A stretch of DNA of 64,000 nucleotides from Klebsiella grimontii (lineage in GTDB: Bacteria > Pseudomonadota > Gammaproteobacteria > Enterobacterales > Enterobacteriaceae): the NCBI RefSeq assembly GCF_900200035.1, contig NZ_FZTC01000015.1:186001-250000 (forward strand). Direction: 5' to 3'. The position numbers were made by a program, and so were the translations under genes. The notes under the pieces were generated by a model that was given only the letters and a program-made list of their open reading frames with translations, was not told the origin of the DNA and did not search any database. Shown here one piece after another: positions 28,880-39,647 of this stretch; position 1 is the first letter of the stretch, and the number at the start of each line of letters is the position of its first letter.

Positions 28880-29854
28880 TTACTTGAACCCGACGATCGG
28901 GTGCGGTTTATACGGCGTCTCCAGCTTTTCAATCTGCTCCGGCGTCAGCGTTAAATCGACCGCATGCAGCAGCTCATCCAGCTGCTCCTGCCGTGAGGCG
29001 CCGATAATTGGCGCGGCCACGCCGGGTTTGCTCAATAGCCAGGCCAGCGCCACCTGGGCGCGGTTGGCATCAAGCTCTTCCGCGACTTCGGCCAGGTTTG
29101 TCGCAATCTGTTCATCATTCTCATCCATGGCGTTGTAGAGCGATTTACCGACTTCATCTGATACCAGACGGGCGGTAGTTTCCCCCCACGGGCGAGTCAG
29201 GCGGCCACGCGCCAGCGGGCTCCACGGCATCACCGCGACGCCTTCCCGGCTGCACAGCGGCAGCATCTCATTTTCTTCTTCGCGATAAATCAGATTGTAA
29301 TGATCCTGCATGGTGACGAAGCGGGCCCAGTTATTCTGCGTCTGCAGCGCTAACGCCTGGGCAAACTGGCGGGCGTGCATCGACGATGCGCCGATATAGC
29401 GGGCTTTACCCGCCTTGACGACGTCGTTTAACGCTTCGAGGGTTTCTTCAATGGGCGTGGCGTAATCCCAACGATGGATCTGCAGCAGATCGACATACTC
29501 CATGCCGAGGCGACGCAGGCTGTCGTCGATGGAACGCAGGATCTGCGCGCGCGACAGCCCCTGCGGCAGATCGCCCACCTGATGGTAAACCTTGGTGGCG
29601 ACGATCACGGAATCGCGGCGGGCGTACTCGCGCAGCGCGCGCCCGAGGATCTCTTCGCTGCTGCCGTCAGAGTAGTTATTCGAGGTGTCGAAGAAGTTAA
29701 TGCCGCCTTCGAGAGCGTATTTTATCAGCGGGCGGCTGCTCTCTTCCGGTAAGGTCCAGGCATGGTTACCGCGGTCCGGTTCGCCAAAGGTCATGCAGCC
29801 CAGACAGAGACGGGAAACGCGGAGATCGGTATCGCCAAGAGGGATGTAGTGCAT
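28880..29854 (-). CDS. yajO: Aldo/keto reductase YajO (1-deoxyxylulose-5-phosphate synthase)
   Basis: A 324-residue NADP-dependent aldo/keto reductase barrel. The DTSNNYSDGSSEEILGRAL and RWDYATPIEETL motifs contain the usual catalytic Asp, Tyr, Lys and His set. E. coli YajO has been linked to formation of deoxyxylulose 5-phosphate for thiamine. It follows dxs in the same direction, suggesting one transcript with xseB-ispA-dxs. Confidence 0.93.
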   Translation of the reverse strand: MHYIPLGDTDLRVSRLCLGCMTFGEPDRGNHAWTLPEESSRPLIKYALEGGINFFDTSNNYSDGSSEEILGRALREYARRDSVIVATKVYHQVGDLPQGLSRAQILRSIDDSLRRLGMEYVDLLQIHRWDYATPIEETLEALNDVVKAGKARYIGASSMHARQFAQALALQTQNNWARFVTMQDHYNLIYREEENEMLPLCSREGVAVMPWSPLARGRLTRPWGETTARLVSDEVGKSLYNAMDENDEQIATNLAEVAEELDANRAQVALAWLLSKPGVAAPIIGASRQEQLDELLHAVDLTLTPEQIEKLETPYKPHPIVGFK

Positions 29855-29914
29855 AGTGCGCTCCTGCTACGAATAAAGGGTATCCTTTAAGCATAGCAGG
29901 AGCGGTGGCGGCAA

Positions 29915-31777
29915 TTATGCCAGCCAGGCGTGGATTTTGGCTTCGATGCCGGCGGCGTCCAGGCCGAGGTCGGCATGCGCTTCTTCCTGGGTTCCCTGCG
30001 GGATGAAGAAATCAGGCAGGCCGAGATTCAGTACCGGAACCGCGCGGCGGCGCGACATCAGCAGCTCGTTTACGCCGCTGCCGGCACCGCCCATGATGGC
30101 GTTCTCTTCCAGGGTGACCAGCACCTCGTGTTCTGCGGCCAGCTGTAGTACCAGCGCCTCATCCAGCGGTTTGGCAAAGCGCATATCCACCAGGGTGGCG
30201 TTAAGCTTTTCCGCGACTTTTGCGGCCTGCGGCAGCAGCGTACCGAAATTCAGAATCGCGATTTTTTCACCTTCGCGCTTCACCAAGCCTTTACCGATAG
30301 GCAGCGAAGCCAGCGGTTCAAACGGCGCGCCGGTACCGGAGCCGCGCGGATAGCGCACCGCGCACGGGCCGTCGTTATAGTGATAACCGGTATACAGCAT
30401 CTGGCGGCATTCGTTCTCGTCGCTCGGGGTCATGATAACCATATCCGGGATGCAGCGCAGGAAGGAGATATCAAACGCGCCCTGGTGAGTTTGCCCATCG
30501 GCGCCGACGATACCCGCGCGGTCGATAGCGAACAGCACCGGCAGCTTCTGGATGGCGACATCGTGAATCACCTGGTCATAGGCGCGCTGCAGGAAGGTGG
30601 AGTAAATCGCCACCACCGGCTTATAGCCGCCAATCGCCAGCCCGGCGGCAAAGGTTACCGCGTGCTGCTCGGCAATGGCCACGTCGAAATACTGGTCGGG
30701 ATATTTTTTTGAGAACTCGACCATCCCCGAGCCTTCGCGCATCGCTGGCGTAACGGCCATCAGCTTGTCATCTTTCGCTGCGGTTTCGCACAGCCAGTCG
30801 CCGAAGATTTTCGAGTAAGAGGGCAGGCCACCGCTGCTTTTCGGCAGCACGCCGCTGGTATGATCGAATTTCGGCACCGCGTGGAAGGTGATCGGGTCTT
30901 TTTCGGCGGGCTCATAGCCGCGGCCTTTTTTAGTCATAATATGCAGGAACTGCGGCCCTTTGAGGTCGCGCATGTTCTTCAGCGTATTAACCAGACCGAT
31001 AACGTCGTGGCCGTCCACCGGCCCAATGTAGTTAAAGCCCAGCTCTTCAAACAGCGTCCCCGGAACCACCATCCCTTTGATATGTTCCTCGGTGCGTTTG
31101 AGCAGCTCTTTAATCGGCGGCACGCCGGAGAAGACCTTTTTGCCGCCTTCGCGCAGCGTGGAGTAGAGTTTTCCGGAAAGCAGCTGTGCCAGGTGATTGT
31201 TTAGCGCGCCGACGTTCTCGGAGATCGACATTTCGTTGTCGTTGAGCACTACCAGCAGATCGGGTTTGATATCGCCAGCGTGGTTCATCGCTTCAAACGC
31301 CATTCCCGCGGTTATCGCCCCGTCGCCGATCACGCAGACCGCGCGGCGCTGCTTATCTTCTTTGGCAGCGGCGATGGCTATCCCGATGCCGGCGGAGATG
31401 GAGGTAGACGAGTGGCCGACGCTCAGGACGTCATACTCGCTTTCTCCGCGCCACGGGAAGGGGTGCAGACCGCCTTTCTGGCGGATAGTGCCGATCCGAT
31501 CGCGGCGTCCGGTCAGAATTTTATGTGGGTAAGCCTGGTGGCCGACGTCCCAGATTAGGCGATCGAAAGGCGTGTTATAGACGTAGTGCAGCGCCACGGT
31601 CAGTTCTACCGTGCCGAGGCCGGAGGCAAAGTGCCCGCTGGAACGGCTGACGCTGTCCAGCAGGTAACGCCGCAGTTCGTCGCACAGTTTCGGCAGGCTA
31701 TCTTTCGGCAACAAACGCAACTCCTGGGTGGAATCCACCAGCGCCAGGGTCGGGTATTTGGCAATATCAAAACTCAT
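29915..31777 (-). CDS. dxs: 1-deoxy-D-xylulose-5-phosphate synthase Dxs
   Basis: A 620-residue thiamine-diphosphate enzyme for the first step of the MEP isoprenoid pathway, also feeding thiamine and pyridoxal synthesis. The cofactor motif [18 protein letters not shown]...NDN and the transketolase-like Pyr and C-terminal domains are present. It has the same length as in E. coli. It lies 18 bases after ispA. Confidence 0.97.
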   Translation of the reverse strand: MSFDIAKYPTLALVDSTQELRLLPKDSLPKLCDELRRYLLDSVSRSSGHFASGLGTVELTVALHYVYNTPFDRLIWDVGHQAYPHKILTGRRDRIGTIRQKGGLHPFPWRGESEYDVLSVGHSSTSISAGIGIAIAAAKEDKQRRAVCVIGDGAITAGMAFEAMNHAGDIKPDLLVVLNDNEMSISENVGALNNHLAQLLSGKLYSTLREGGKKVFSGVPPIKELLKRTEEHIKGMVVPGTLFEELGFNYIGPVDGHDVIGLVNTLKNMRDLKGPQFLHIMTKKGRGYEPAEKDPITFHAVPKFDHTSGVLPKSSGGLPSYSKIFGDWLCETAAKDDKLMAVTPAMREGSGMVEFSKKYPDQYFDVAIAEQHAVTFAAGLAIGGYKPVVAIYSTFLQRAYDQVIHDVAIQKLPVLFAIDRAGIVGADGQTHQGAFDISFLRCIPDMVIMTPSDENECRQMLYTGYHYNDGPCAVRYPRGSGTGAPFEPLASLPIGKGLVKREGEKIAILNFGTLLPQAAKVAEKLNATLVDMRFAKPLDEALVLQLAAEHEVLVTLEENAIMGGAGSGVNELLMSRRRAVPVLNLGLPDFFIPQGTQEEAHADLGLDAAGIEAKIHAWLA

Positions 31778-31795
31778 CAGAGACTCATTTATTGT

Positions 31796-32695
31796 TTATT
31801 TATCACGCTGAATTATGTAATTCGCGAGCGCTTCCAGTGCCGTGGTATCCAGAGATTGCGCGGCCAGCTCAGTTAACGACCGGCGGGCGTCGGTAATCAG
31901 GTCATGGGCCTTTTTCCGGGCTTGCTCAAGTCCCAGAAGGGCGGGGTAGGTACTTTTGCCCAGCTGCTGGTCGGCTCCCTGACGTTTGCCAAGGGTGGCA
32001 GTATCCCCTACCACGTCGAGAATGTCATCCTGGACCTGGAAGGCGAGACCGATATTCTCAGCGTATCGATCGAGAGCGGGTAGCGCCCTGCGCCCGGCGT
32101 CACCTGCGCTCAGCGCGCCCATCCGTACCGCGGCGCGAATCAACGCGCCGGTTTTATGGCGATGAATACGCTCCAGCGACGCCAGGTCAACCTGATGGCC
32201 TTCCGCTTCCAGATCCAGCGCCTGACCGCCGCACATGCCGGCGATGCCGCTGGCCTGCGCCAGTTCGGAAATCATCGCCAGGCGATCGCGATCCGGCACT
32301 TCAGCCATGGGCGCATCGCTTAGTATAGAAAACGCCAGCGTTTGTAGAGCGTCTCCGGCAAGAATTGCGTTCGCTTCGCCGAATTTTATATGGCAGGTCG
32401 GCTGGCCGCGGCGTAAATCGTCATCGTCCATCGCCGGGAGGTCGTCGTGCATCAGCGAATAAGCATGAATGCATTCAACGGCGGCGGCAGGGGCGTCCAG
32501 CGTAGCGCGGCTGACGCCAAACATGTCGCCGGTGGCGTAAACCAGGAACGGGCGCAGGCGTTTGCCGCCTAATAATGCGCCATACTGCATGGCTTCAACC
32601 AGCGGAGTGTTCTGAAAAGGCTGCGGGGCGATAAAACGGCGCAGCGCTGCGTTAGCCTGCTCAACGCACGCCTGTAGCTGTTGCGGGAAGTCCAT
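31796..32695 (-). CDS. ispA: Farnesyl diphosphate synthase IspA
   Basis: A 299-residue prenyltransferase that makes geranyl and farnesyl diphosphate from IPP and DMAPP. The first Asp-rich motif (HDDLPAMDDDDLRRG) and the second (QVQDDILD) are both present. Its start codon abuts the xseB stop with no gap. Confidence 0.97.
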   Translation of the reverse strand: MDFPQQLQACVEQANAALRRFIAPQPFQNTPLVEAMQYGALLGGKRLRPFLVYATGDMFGVSRATLDAPAAAVECIHAYSLMHDDLPAMDDDDLRRGQPTCHIKFGEANAILAGDALQTLAFSILSDAPMAEVPDRDRLAMISELAQASGIAGMCGGQALDLEAEGHQVDLASLERIHRHKTGALIRAAVRMGALSAGDAGRRALPALDRYAENIGLAFQVQDDILDVVGDTATLGKRQGADQQLGKSTYPALLGLEQARKKAHDLITDARRSLTELAAQSLDTTALEALANYIIQRDK

Positions 32696-32938
32696 TTATT
32701 CAGCGTCCGGCGTGAAAGGCGTAAGCGGCGCGTCTTCGCTATCCGCCAGCAGAATTTGTACGCGCTGCTCGGCCTGCTGCAGCTTTGCCTGCCCCTGGCG
32801 CGCCAGCTGGATCCCGCGCTCAAATTCGCCGAGCGCTTCTTCTAACGGCAGCGCGCCGCTTTCCAGACGATTAACAATTTGCTCCAGCTCGCCCAGGGCG
32901 GTTTCGAAGCTGGCCGGGGCCTCATTTTTCTTTGGCAT
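32696..32938 (-). CDS. xseB: Exodeoxyribonuclease VII small subunit XseB
   Basis: An 80-residue helical subunit that binds XseA to form exonuclease [15 protein letters not shown] is the conserved start, so ATG at 32938 is chosen over an in-frame ATG 39 bases upstream. It is the first gene of the xseB-ispA-dxs-yajO operon, divergent from thiI. Confidence 0.96.
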   Translation of the reverse strand: MPKKNEAPASFETALGELEQIVNRLESGALPLEEALGEFERGIQLARQGQAKLQQAEQRVQILLADSEDAPLTPFTPDAE

Positions 32939-33044
32939 AGTGAATATAGACTCTTTTAATGTCTCGATGGCTATCAATATGGTAACGAAGTCGCGCGGTT
33001 AATCAAATAACGCGCAATGCCAGGTGAAAAGCGCCCAATAGTGG

Positions 33045-33050
33045 TATACT
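33045..33050 (+). promoter_or_regulatory. Probable -10 of thiI
   Basis: TATACT, 87 bases before the thiI ATG, lies in the divergent xseB/thiI region. No strong -35 is seen. The leader then forms a small hairpin AAGCCC/GGGCTT at 33102-33117. Confidence 0.45.
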
Positions 33051-33136
33051 CCGCGCCCTGGATGCAGACGCCGGTTGCGCCTGTACAACTTTTTATGCTT
33101 AAAGCCCCGTCGGGCTTGCCAACGAATAGTGTCGCC

Positions 33137-34585
33137 ATGAAGTTTATCATTAAATTGTTCCCGGAAATCACCATCAAAAGCCAATCTGTGCGATTGCGCT
33201 TCATTAAAATTTTAACCGGGAACATTCGTAACGTTCTCAAAAACTATGATGAGACGCTTGCCGTCGTTCGTCACTGGGATCATATCGAGGTCCGGGCGAA
33301 GGATGAAAATCAGCGCCCGGCCATTCGTGACGCCCTGACCCGTATCCCGGGTATCCACCATATTCTGGAAGTCGAAGACGTTCCTTATACCTCCCTGCAC
33401 GATATTTTCGAGCAGACGCTGCCGCTGTGGCGTGAAGCGCTGGAAGGTAAAACTTTCTGCGTGCGCGTTAAGCGTCGCGGTAAGCATGAGTTTACCTCAA
33501 TCGAAGTGGAGCGCTACGTCGGCGGCGGCTTGAACCAGCATATTGAAACGGCGCGCGTAAAGCTGACCGACCCCGATGTGACGGTTAACCTCGAGATTGA
33601 AAACGATCGTCTGCTGCTGGTGAAAGGGCGCTACGAAGGTATCGGTGGTTTCCCGATCGGTACCCAGGAAGACGTGCTGTCGCTGATTTCCGGCGGGTTC
33701 GACTCCGGCGTCTCCAGCTATATGCTGATGCGCCGCGGCTGCCGCGTGCATTACTGCTTCTTTAACCTTGGCGGCGCGGCCCATGAAATCGGCGTGCGTC
33801 AGGTTGCGCACTATCTGTGGAACCGCTTCGGCAGCTCGCACCGCGTGCGCTTCGTGGCGATCAACTTCGAGCCGGTGGTGGGCGAGATTCTTGAGAAAGT
33901 CGACGACGGCCAGATGGGCGTGGTGCTCAAGCGCATGATGGTGCGCGCAGCGTCAAAAGTCGCCGAGCGCTACGGCGTTCAGGCGCTGGTCACCGGCGAA
34001 GCGTTAGGCCAGGTGTCCAGCCAGACGCTGACCAACCTGCGCCTGATTGACAACGTCTCTGATACCCTGATTCTGCGTCCGCTGATTTCGCACGATAAAG
34101 AGCACATTATTGACCTCGCGCGTGAAATCGGCACCGAAGATTTTGCCCGCACCATGCCGGAATACTGCGGCGTTATCTCGAAGAGCCCGACCGTGAAAGC
34201 GGTGAAGGCGAAGATCGAGGCGGAAGAAGAGCACTTCGATTTTAGCATCCTTGAGAAAGTGGTAGCGGAAGCGAGCAATATTGATATCCGCGATATCGCT
34301 CAGCAGACCGAGCAGGACGTGGTGGAAGTGGAAACCGTCAGCGGTTTTGGCCCTAACGACGTTATCCTCGATATCCGCTCTATCGACGAGCAGGACGATA
34401 AGCCGCTGAAGGTGGAGGGCGTGGACGTGGTTTCGCTACCTTTCTATAAGCTGAGCACCAAATTTGGCGATCTCGACCAGAATAAAACCTGGCTGCTGTG
34501 GTGTGAACGCGGGGTGATGAGCCGCCTGCAGGCGCTGTATCTGCGCGAGCAGGGCTTTGAAAACGTGAAGGTTTATCGCCCCTAG
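33137..34585 (+). CDS. thiI: tRNA 4-thiouridine synthase / sulfurtransferase ThiI
   Basis: A 482-residue enzyme for 4-thiouridine at tRNA position 8 and for sulfur transfer to ThiS. The domains are an N-terminal ferredoxin-like domain, THUMP (about 60-165), a PP-loop ATPase with SGGFDSG and a C-terminal rhodanese domain with catalytic Cys456 (LLWCERG). A conserved Cys is also visible in [26 protein letters not shown] is the conserved start; longer in-frame starts lie in the leader. Confidence 0.97.
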   Translation: MKFIIKLFPEITIKSQSVRLRFIKILTGNIRNVLKNYDETLAVVRHWDHIEVRAKDENQRPAIRDALTRIPGIHHILEVEDVPYTSLHDIFEQTLPLWREALEGKTFCVRVKRRGKHEFTSIEVERYVGGGLNQHIETARVKLTDPDVTVNLEIENDRLLLVKGRYEGIGGFPIGTQEDVLSLISGGFDSGVSSYMLMRRGCRVHYCFFNLGGAAHEIGVRQVAHYLWNRFGSSHRVRFVAINFEPVVGEILEKVDDGQMGVVLKRMMVRAASKVAERYGVQALVTGEALGQVSSQTLTNLRLIDNVSDTLILRPLISHDKEHIIDLAREIGTEDFARTMPEYCGVISKSPTVKAVKAKIEAEEEHFDFSILEKVVAEASNIDIRDIAQQTEQDVVEVETVSGFGPNDVILDIRSIDEQDDKPLKVEGVDVVSLPFYKLSTKFGDLDQNKTWLLWCERGVMSRLQALYLREQGFENVKVYRP

Positions 34586-34612
34586 TTCCTCAGGAGCAAG
34601 GCGCAATCATTA

Positions 34613-34639
34613 AAAACGGCAACCCTGGGTTGCCGTTTT
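34613..34639. terminator. Bidirectional terminator between thiI and yajL
   Basis: A near-perfect 13-bp palindromic arm pair (AAAACGGCAACCC/GGGTTGCCGTTTT) lies between the convergent genes. Confidence 0.9.
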
Positions 34640-34643
34640 GCGT

Positions 34644-35234
34644 TTATTCGTAGTAGTTATAAATTCCTGCCGCCATCACCAGTTGGGAAGCGACTTCGTG
34701 CGCTTTTTCGCGTCCAACCAGCAGATCGATCATCTTCAAGGCGAAATCAATAGAGGTTCCCGGCCCCTGACTGGTGAGCAGCTTGACGCGAGCATCCCAG
34801 ACGACGCGCTTATCCTGCCACTGCTCGGCGGGGATCTGCTCTTTCAGCGCCGGAAATCCGGTCATATTGCCGATGGGGAAAAGGTTGTGCGGTACCAGCA
34901 CGGTCGCCGCCGCGGCGCAAATCGCCGCAACGATGCGCCCGGAAAGATGAAACTGGCGTACCGTTTCAACCAGCAGCGGGCTGTCGCGAAAGTACTCCGC
35001 GCCTTTAATGCCGCCGGGCAGAACAAGGATATCGAAATCGCCGTCGGCCACTTCCACCAGCGGCGCATCGGCCAGCAGCTTAACGCCGCGCGAGCAGACG
35101 ATGGTCAGGTTGCCATCGCCGGCGACGCTGGCGGTGGTGACCTTTATGCCGCCGCGAACGAGTAAATCAATGGTGGTGACCGCTTCGGTCTCTTCGCTAC
35201 CAGGGGCGAGGCAAATCAGTGCCGACGCGCTCAT
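34644..35234 (-). CDS. yajL: DJ-1/PfpI family protein YajL
   Basis: A 196-residue DJ-1 homologue, described in E. coli as an oxidative-stress chaperone and proposed protein deglycase. The nucleophile-elbow Cys106 (AAICAAAA) and Glu15 are in the expected places. ATG 35234 is chosen over ATG 35240 because the ribosome site GGAG is 7 bases away rather than 1. Its first 38 bases overlap the end of panE. Confidence 0.95.
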   Translation of the reverse strand: MSASALICLAPGSEETEAVTTIDLLVRGGIKVTTASVAGDGNLTIVCSRGVKLLADAPLVEVADGDFDILVLPGGIKGAEYFRDSPLLVETVRQFHLSGRIVAAICAAAATVLVPHNLFPIGNMTGFPALKEQIPAEQWQDKRVVWDARVKLLTSQGPGTSIDFALKMIDLLVGREKAHEVASQLVMAAGIYNYYE

Positions 35235-36108
35235 ATTCATTCTCCTTACGCTTTACCAGTTCAAACAGGCGGGTATTCTCGGGTACGGCGATACCGTGGG
35301 CTCGGGCGCGTTTTAACAGAAAACCGGTGATATAGTCGATTTCCGTATGGCGCTGGGCGAGAATGTCCTGCAGCATTGAGGAGGTATTTTCTGCCGTACT
35401 TTCAATAACCTGATGCACATAGAATAACAGGTTTTCCGGCGAGGTATGCATCCCCTCGCGCTCCATCACCGCCGCAACTTCATAACAAATAGCGGCAACC
35501 TCCTGCGGGTATTCGCGCAAGTCGCCGTTCTGACAGTTTTTCAGCGCCGTCAGCGGGTTAATCACACAGTTGACCGCCAGCTTGCTCCAGATCGCGGGGT
35601 AGATATTGTTATGCCAGGCGACGTCGGGCAGCACGCCCTGCAGCACATCGGCAAGATAGCTATAATCCTGAGGGTAATCCTTCGCCGGGCCAATATGACT
35701 GGTGCCGTTGGCGACGTGGACGATAACGTTGCCGTCGCGGCGGGCCGCCTGCGTTGTCGAAGCCAGCAGCAGCGGCTGTTTGAGGGTCTTCAGCTCGTCA
35801 ATGGTACCCATGCCGTTGTGCATGAGCAGAACAGGTACTGACGAGGGCAGGATGTCGCTCAGGTTTTTCACCGCGTTCGAGACTTGCCAGGCTTTTAGGG
35901 TGACCAGCAGCAGGTCGCTGCTGGCAAGAAAGTCAGGATCGTTAGCGGTAAATGATTCATTAAACACGCTGCCGTCGGTATCAATGACATTGACGCTACA
36001 GAACGGCTGGGGGACGCGTAACCAGCCCTGGACTTCATGTCCCTGTTTGTACAGCGCAGTTAGCCATAACTGTCCCAGCGCACCGCATCCGAGTACGGTT
36101 ACTTTCAT
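35197..36108 (-). CDS. panE: 2-dehydropantoate 2-reductase PanE
   Basis: A 303-residue NADPH-dependent enzyme that reduces ketopantoate to pantoate for coenzyme A. An N-terminal Rossmann motif ([11 protein letters not shown]) and the C-terminal NPLTAL region are typical. It overlaps yajL downstream, so the two are translated as a coupled pair. It is divergent from yajQ. Confidence 0.95.
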   Translation of the reverse strand: MKVTVLGCGALGQLWLTALYKQGHEVQGWLRVPQPFCSVNVIDTDGSVFNESFTANDPDFLASSDLLLVTLKAWQVSNAVKNLSDILPSSVPVLLMHNGMGTIDELKTLKQPLLLASTTQAARRDGNVIVHVANGTSHIGPAKDYPQDYSYLADVLQGVLPDVAWHNNIYPAIWSKLAVNCVINPLTALKNCQNGDLREYPQEVAAICYEVAAVMEREGMHTSPENLLFYVHQVIESTAENTSSMLQDILAQRHTEIDYITGFLLKRARAHGIAVPENTRLFELVKRKENEYERVGTDLPRPW

Positions 36109-36168
36109 TATTCCTCCTCACCTGTGAGTGCTGCATCAGGTGCTCATGGCTAAAGTATAGCGTTATCA

Positions 36169-36225
36169 GTTATCCTTTCGGGATAACAAGTTGAGTTATG
36201 TCGCGTTGCGGGTATTATGCAACGC
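36169..36225. promoter_or_regulatory. Hairpins in the panE/yajQ divergent region
   Basis: Two hairpins, GTTATCC/GGATAAC (36169-36187) and GCGTTGC/GCAACGC (36203-36225), lie in the 142-base spacer. The second is in the yajQ leader. Their role is unknown. Confidence 0.4.
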
Positions 36226-36250
36226 AAAAGAAACGGAAGGAGAGGAAAAG

Positions 36251-36742
36251 ATGCCATCTTTCGATATTGTCTCTGAAGTCGATCTTCAGGAAGTTCGAAA
36301 CGCCGTAGAGAACGCGACCCGTGAAGTTGAATCGCGTTTTGATTTTCGTAACGTCGAAGCGAGCTTTGAGCTGAACGAAAAAAACGAGACCATCAAGGTC
36401 CTCAGCGAGTCTGATTTCCAGATTAACCAGTTGCTGGATATTCTGCGCGCGAAGCTGCTGAAACGCGGAATCGAAGGCAGTTCTATCGAGGTGCCGGATG
36501 AGTTCGTGCACAGTGGTAAGACCTGGTTCGTCGATGCCAAGCTGAAGCAGGGCATTGAGAGCGCGACGCAGAAAAAAATCGTCAAGCTTATTAAGGACAG
36601 CAAGCTGAAGGTACAGGCGCAGATTCAGGGCGAAGAGATTCGCGTTACCGGTAAGTCTCGCGACGACCTGCAGGCGGTTATGGCGCTGGTGCGCGGCGGT
36701 GATTTAGGTCAGCCGTTCCAGTTCAAAAACTTCCGCGATTAA
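36251..36742 (+). CDS. yajQ: Nucleotide-binding protein YajQ
   Basis: A 163-residue protein with two ferredoxin-like domains. Members bind nucleotides, and some Xanthomonas relatives bind cyclic di-[22 protein letters not shown] and the end [16 protein letters not shown] match E. coli. ATG 36251 after GGAGAGG is chosen over an in-frame ATG 60 bases upstream. Confidence 0.95.
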   Translation: MPSFDIVSEVDLQEVRNAVENATREVESRFDFRNVEASFELNEKNETIKVLSESDFQINQLLDILRAKLLKRGIEGSSIEVPDEFVHSGKTWFVDAKLKQGIESATQKKIVKLIKDSKLKVQAQIQGEEIRVTGKSRDDLQAVMALVRGGDLGQPFQFKNFRD

Positions 36743-36763
36743 AATAGCGCTATCGCTGTTTTT

Positions 36764-36803
36764 GTCTGCCGGGTAAGGCGTTAACCGCCGCCCGGCAGAA
36801 GAC
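36764..36803. repeat. REP-like inverted repeat after yajQ
   Basis: Arms CTGCCGGG (36766-36773) and CCCGGCAG (36791-36798) enclose GTAAGGCG-like REP sequence between the convergent yajQ and yajR. Confidence 0.75.
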
Positions 36804-36857
36804 AAACTCATCGCTTAAAACGTTTTTTTGGCCTGCGTAAAGCAGGTTATTTCGCGT

Positions 36858-38222
36858 TTAGATTCCTTTGATCGCCTGCTCAATCTCGAAGCGGTTGGTG
36901 ATCTTGCTGTCGATTTTGATATACACCGAACGCTCTTCGGCGATCACCAGAGCTTCTTTTACGCCCTCTTTAGCCTGTAAACGTTCCTCTAGCATTTTAT
37001 CCGCCGCGATATCCTCCGGGATCTCGACCCGCAGGCTGCTGACGTACGGCGGTTCGCTCATGGTGCTGGCCACCAGTAGCCACAGCATCGCCAGCAGGGC
37101 GCCGAGCAGGAAGACGGTTTGCGAGTCAAAAAAGCCGTCCACCCAGCCGCCGAGCGCTCCGCCGATGGCCACGCCGAGGAACTGGCTGGTGGAATAAATT
37201 CCCATCGCGGTGCCTTTATAGCCGGCCGGTGATTCTTTGCTGATTAACGACGGAAGTAGAGCTTCCAACAGGTTAAACGCGAGGAAAAATAGCTGAACGC
37301 CGGCAACCAGTTCCCAGAAATAGCCCCCGGCGCCCCAAAGTACGATCTCAGCGATCAGCAGGATGGCGACGCACAGCAGGAAGACGCGTTTCATTTTGCG
37401 CTTCACTTCGGCGTAGATAATAAATGGTACCACCGCAACAAATGAGACCAGCATGGTGACCAGATAGATTTTCCAGTGCTCGGCGGCGGGGAAACCGGCG
37501 GCTTCCAGCTGGCCCGGCAGGGCGACAAAAGTCGACATCAGCATGATATGCAGGCACATAATACCGAAATTGAGCTTCAGTAGTTTTGGCTCAGCAAGGA
37601 CTTTGCTGAAGCAGCCCTTCACCATACCGGACTCGCGGTTCAGCACGTGATTCTGGCTGTTTGGCACTACCCACAGCGTCAGCAGAATCCCGAGCGTCGC
37701 CAGGAAGGCGATCATCCAGAACAGGGCGTGCAGGCCTAACTGATGGGTAACGATAGGCCCGAGAACCATTGCAATAGCAAAGGTGACGCCAAAGCTTACG
37801 CCGATAAACGCCATGGCTTTAGTGCGGTTCTGCTCGCGGGTTAAATCGGAAAGCAGCGCCATCACCGCAGCGGCAATCGCCCCGGAACCCTGCAGCGCGC
37901 GGCCAAGAATAATTCCCCAGATCGAGTCGGAAAGCGCCGCGATAACGCTGCCGACGACGAAGATTAACAGGCCGCCGACGATCAGCGGTTTACGCCCAAT
38001 GCGGTCGGAAAGCAGTCCGAAAGGAATCTGGAATATCGCCTGGGCCAGCCCGTAAATGCCGATTGCCAGGCCGATAAGGGCCTCGCTTGCGCCCTGTAAC
38101 GCCATGCCGTAAGTGGTCAGAACCGGCAGGACCATAAACATGCCGAGCATGCGCAAAGAGAATACGGTCCCCAAACCCCAGGTCGCGCGCAGTTCGCCTG
38201 GCGTCATTTTATTATCGTTCAT
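36858..38222 (-). CDS. yajR: Major facilitator transporter YajR with C-terminal YAM domain
   Basis: A 454-residue inner-membrane protein with twelve membrane segments, MFS motif A (GLLSDRIGRKPLIVGG) and motif C-like GRALQGSGAIAAAVMALLSDL. A C-terminal ferredoxin-like YAM domain (about 388-454) follows. The substrate is unknown. The start MNDNKMTPGELRATWGLG at 38222 matches E. coli; the open frame reaches 38603 but the extra part is not conserved. Confidence 0.95.
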   Translation of the reverse strand: MNDNKMTPGELRATWGLGTVFSLRMLGMFMVLPVLTTYGMALQGASEALIGLAIGIYGLAQAIFQIPFGLLSDRIGRKPLIVGGLLIFVVGSVIAALSDSIWGIILGRALQGSGAIAAAVMALLSDLTREQNRTKAMAFIGVSFGVTFAIAMVLGPIVTHQLGLHALFWMIAFLATLGILLTLWVVPNSQNHVLNRESGMVKGCFSKVLAEPKLLKLNFGIMCLHIMLMSTFVALPGQLEAAGFPAAEHWKIYLVTMLVSFVAVVPFIIYAEVKRKMKRVFLLCVAILLIAEIVLWGAGGYFWELVAGVQLFFLAFNLLEALLPSLISKESPAGYKGTAMGIYSTSQFLGVAIGGALGGWVDGFFDSQTVFLLGALLAMLWLLVASTMSEPPYVSSLRVEIPEDIAADKMLEERLQAKEGVKEALVIAEERSVYIKIDSKITNRFEIEQAIKGI

Positions 38223-38337
38223 TACCACCTCAATATAAAAACTGCGCCTAGTGTAGTGGGGGGAAACAGAAGCGTAAATAAATGTTTGTTTAACAGATAT
38301 TACGACTGTGTTGCATGATGAGGTGAGTGCGGTAGGC

Positions 38338-38366
38338 AAAAAAACCAGTGGAGGAGCCTCCACTGG
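38338..38366 (-). terminator. Terminator of the Gfo/Idh-GPH operon
   Basis: On the minus strand CCAGTGGAGG/CCTCCACTGG folds into a stable hairpin followed by seven T. It begins 11 bases after the oxidoreductase stop. Confidence 0.9.
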
Positions 38367-38376
38367 AGTGCAGAGA

Positions 38377-39555
38377 TTAATGGCAGTTAAAGTCAACCCA
38401 CTGGCCGCCCGCGTCGGCGGATTTAACGCACTGCTCAACCCAGTAAACGCCGTGCAGCCCGGCTTCCACGTCCGGATACCAGAAGGTCTCGAGGAATGCC
38501 CGGTCACCGCGATCCATGGCGTCGATGGCGATGGCGTAGCGGCGATAGAGGTTGGCCCACGCTTCGAACAGCCCTTCAGGGTGACCGCCGCCAATGCGGT
38601 CATCCGCCAGCGCCTGCTGGCTGAGATAGGGCATCCCGCGCTCCAGTACGCGCGCCGGTTCGCCCTGCACCTCGTAGCTCAGCTGATTTGGGCGTTCATC
38701 CCACCATTCGATGCTGGCTTTTTCGCCAATGACGCGGACTTTTTGTGAATGCATCGCGCCGCTGTTGACCGCGCTGGTCCACAGTGAACCGACGGCGCCG
38801 TTGTTATATTCCATCAGCACAAAGGCGTTATCTTCCAGCGGCGCGCGGGATTTGACGAAGCTTTGACGTGCGCACATCAGGCGGGTGATGTTCAGATTCG
38901 GCACCATCGTCTCGGCAATAAATAGCGGGTGGGTCGCCAGATCCCCCAGCACATAGCTAGGGCCAGCATATTTGGGCGTGACCCGCCAGCGGGTGGATTC
39001 CGCTTGCAGCTCAACGGCTTCATTATGAAAACCGTGGGCAAACTGCATATTGATAATGCGGATCTCGCCGAGCATCCCCTCGGCTATCATCTGCCGTGCC
39101 TGCTGGATCATCTGGTGCCCGGCATAACCGTAGGTGACGCCGATAATTTTATTCTGCTTTTTACTCAGCGCGAGCAGTTCGCGCGCTTCGTCGGCGGTAA
39201 AGCACAGCGGTTTTTCGCAGATAACGTGCAGCCCGGCTTCCAGCGCCGCTTTAGTGATAGCGAAGTGAGTATTATTCGGCGTCGTCACCGATACGGCTTC
39301 AATTCCGTCGGGGCGTTTGGCCTCCTCCGCGAACAGCGTTTTATAATCGGCGTAGCAGCGCTCAGAAGCGATGCCGAGCTGCTCGCCGAATTGACGGCCG
39401 CGCTCGGCATCGATATCAAGCGCGCCGGCCAGCAAAGTAAAGACGTTATCACGCAGCGCCGCGCAACGGTGGCTGTAGCCAATCTGGCTGGTACCGCCGC
39501 CGCCGACCATGCCCCAGCGCAGGGAGCGGGATAAGGGTTTCATGCCGTTTAACAT
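38377..39555 (-). CDS. Gfo/Idh/MocA family oxidoreductase
   Basis: A 392-residue NAD(P)-dependent dehydrogenase. The Rossmann segment (GMVGGGGTSQIG) and catalytic EKP motif (residues 114-116, CEKPLCF) are present, followed by the C-terminal beta-sheet domain. The family acts on sugars, inositols and their derivatives; the substrate is not evident. It lies 92 bases after a GPH sugar symporter in the same direction, so it probably processes the imported sugar. Confidence 0.9.
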   Translation of the reverse strand: MLNGMKPLSRSLRWGMVGGGGTSQIGYSHRCAALRDNVFTLLAGALDIDAERGRQFGEQLGIASERCYADYKTLFAEEAKRPDGIEAVSVTTPNNTHFAITKAALEAGLHVICEKPLCFTADEARELLALSKKQNKIIGVTYGYAGHQMIQQARQMIAEGMLGEIRIINMQFAHGFHNEAVELQAESTRWRVTPKYAGPSYVLGDLATHPLFIAETMVPNLNITRLMCARQSFVKSRAPLEDNAFVLMEYNNGAVGSLWTSAVNSGAMHSQKVRVIGEKASIEWWDERPNQLSYEVQGEPARVLERGMPYLSQQALADDRIGGGHPEGLFEAWANLYRRYAIAIDAMDRGDRAFLETFWYPDVEAGLHGVYWVEQCVKSADAGGQWVDFNCH

Positions 39556-39647
39556 GATGGTGCTCTCCTCAATGATAGAGATACTACGGATTTCAGATGT
39601 TGTTCTGTATACCCGCGCTCGCCGAGCGCGGATGTGGCAGCCGGGTT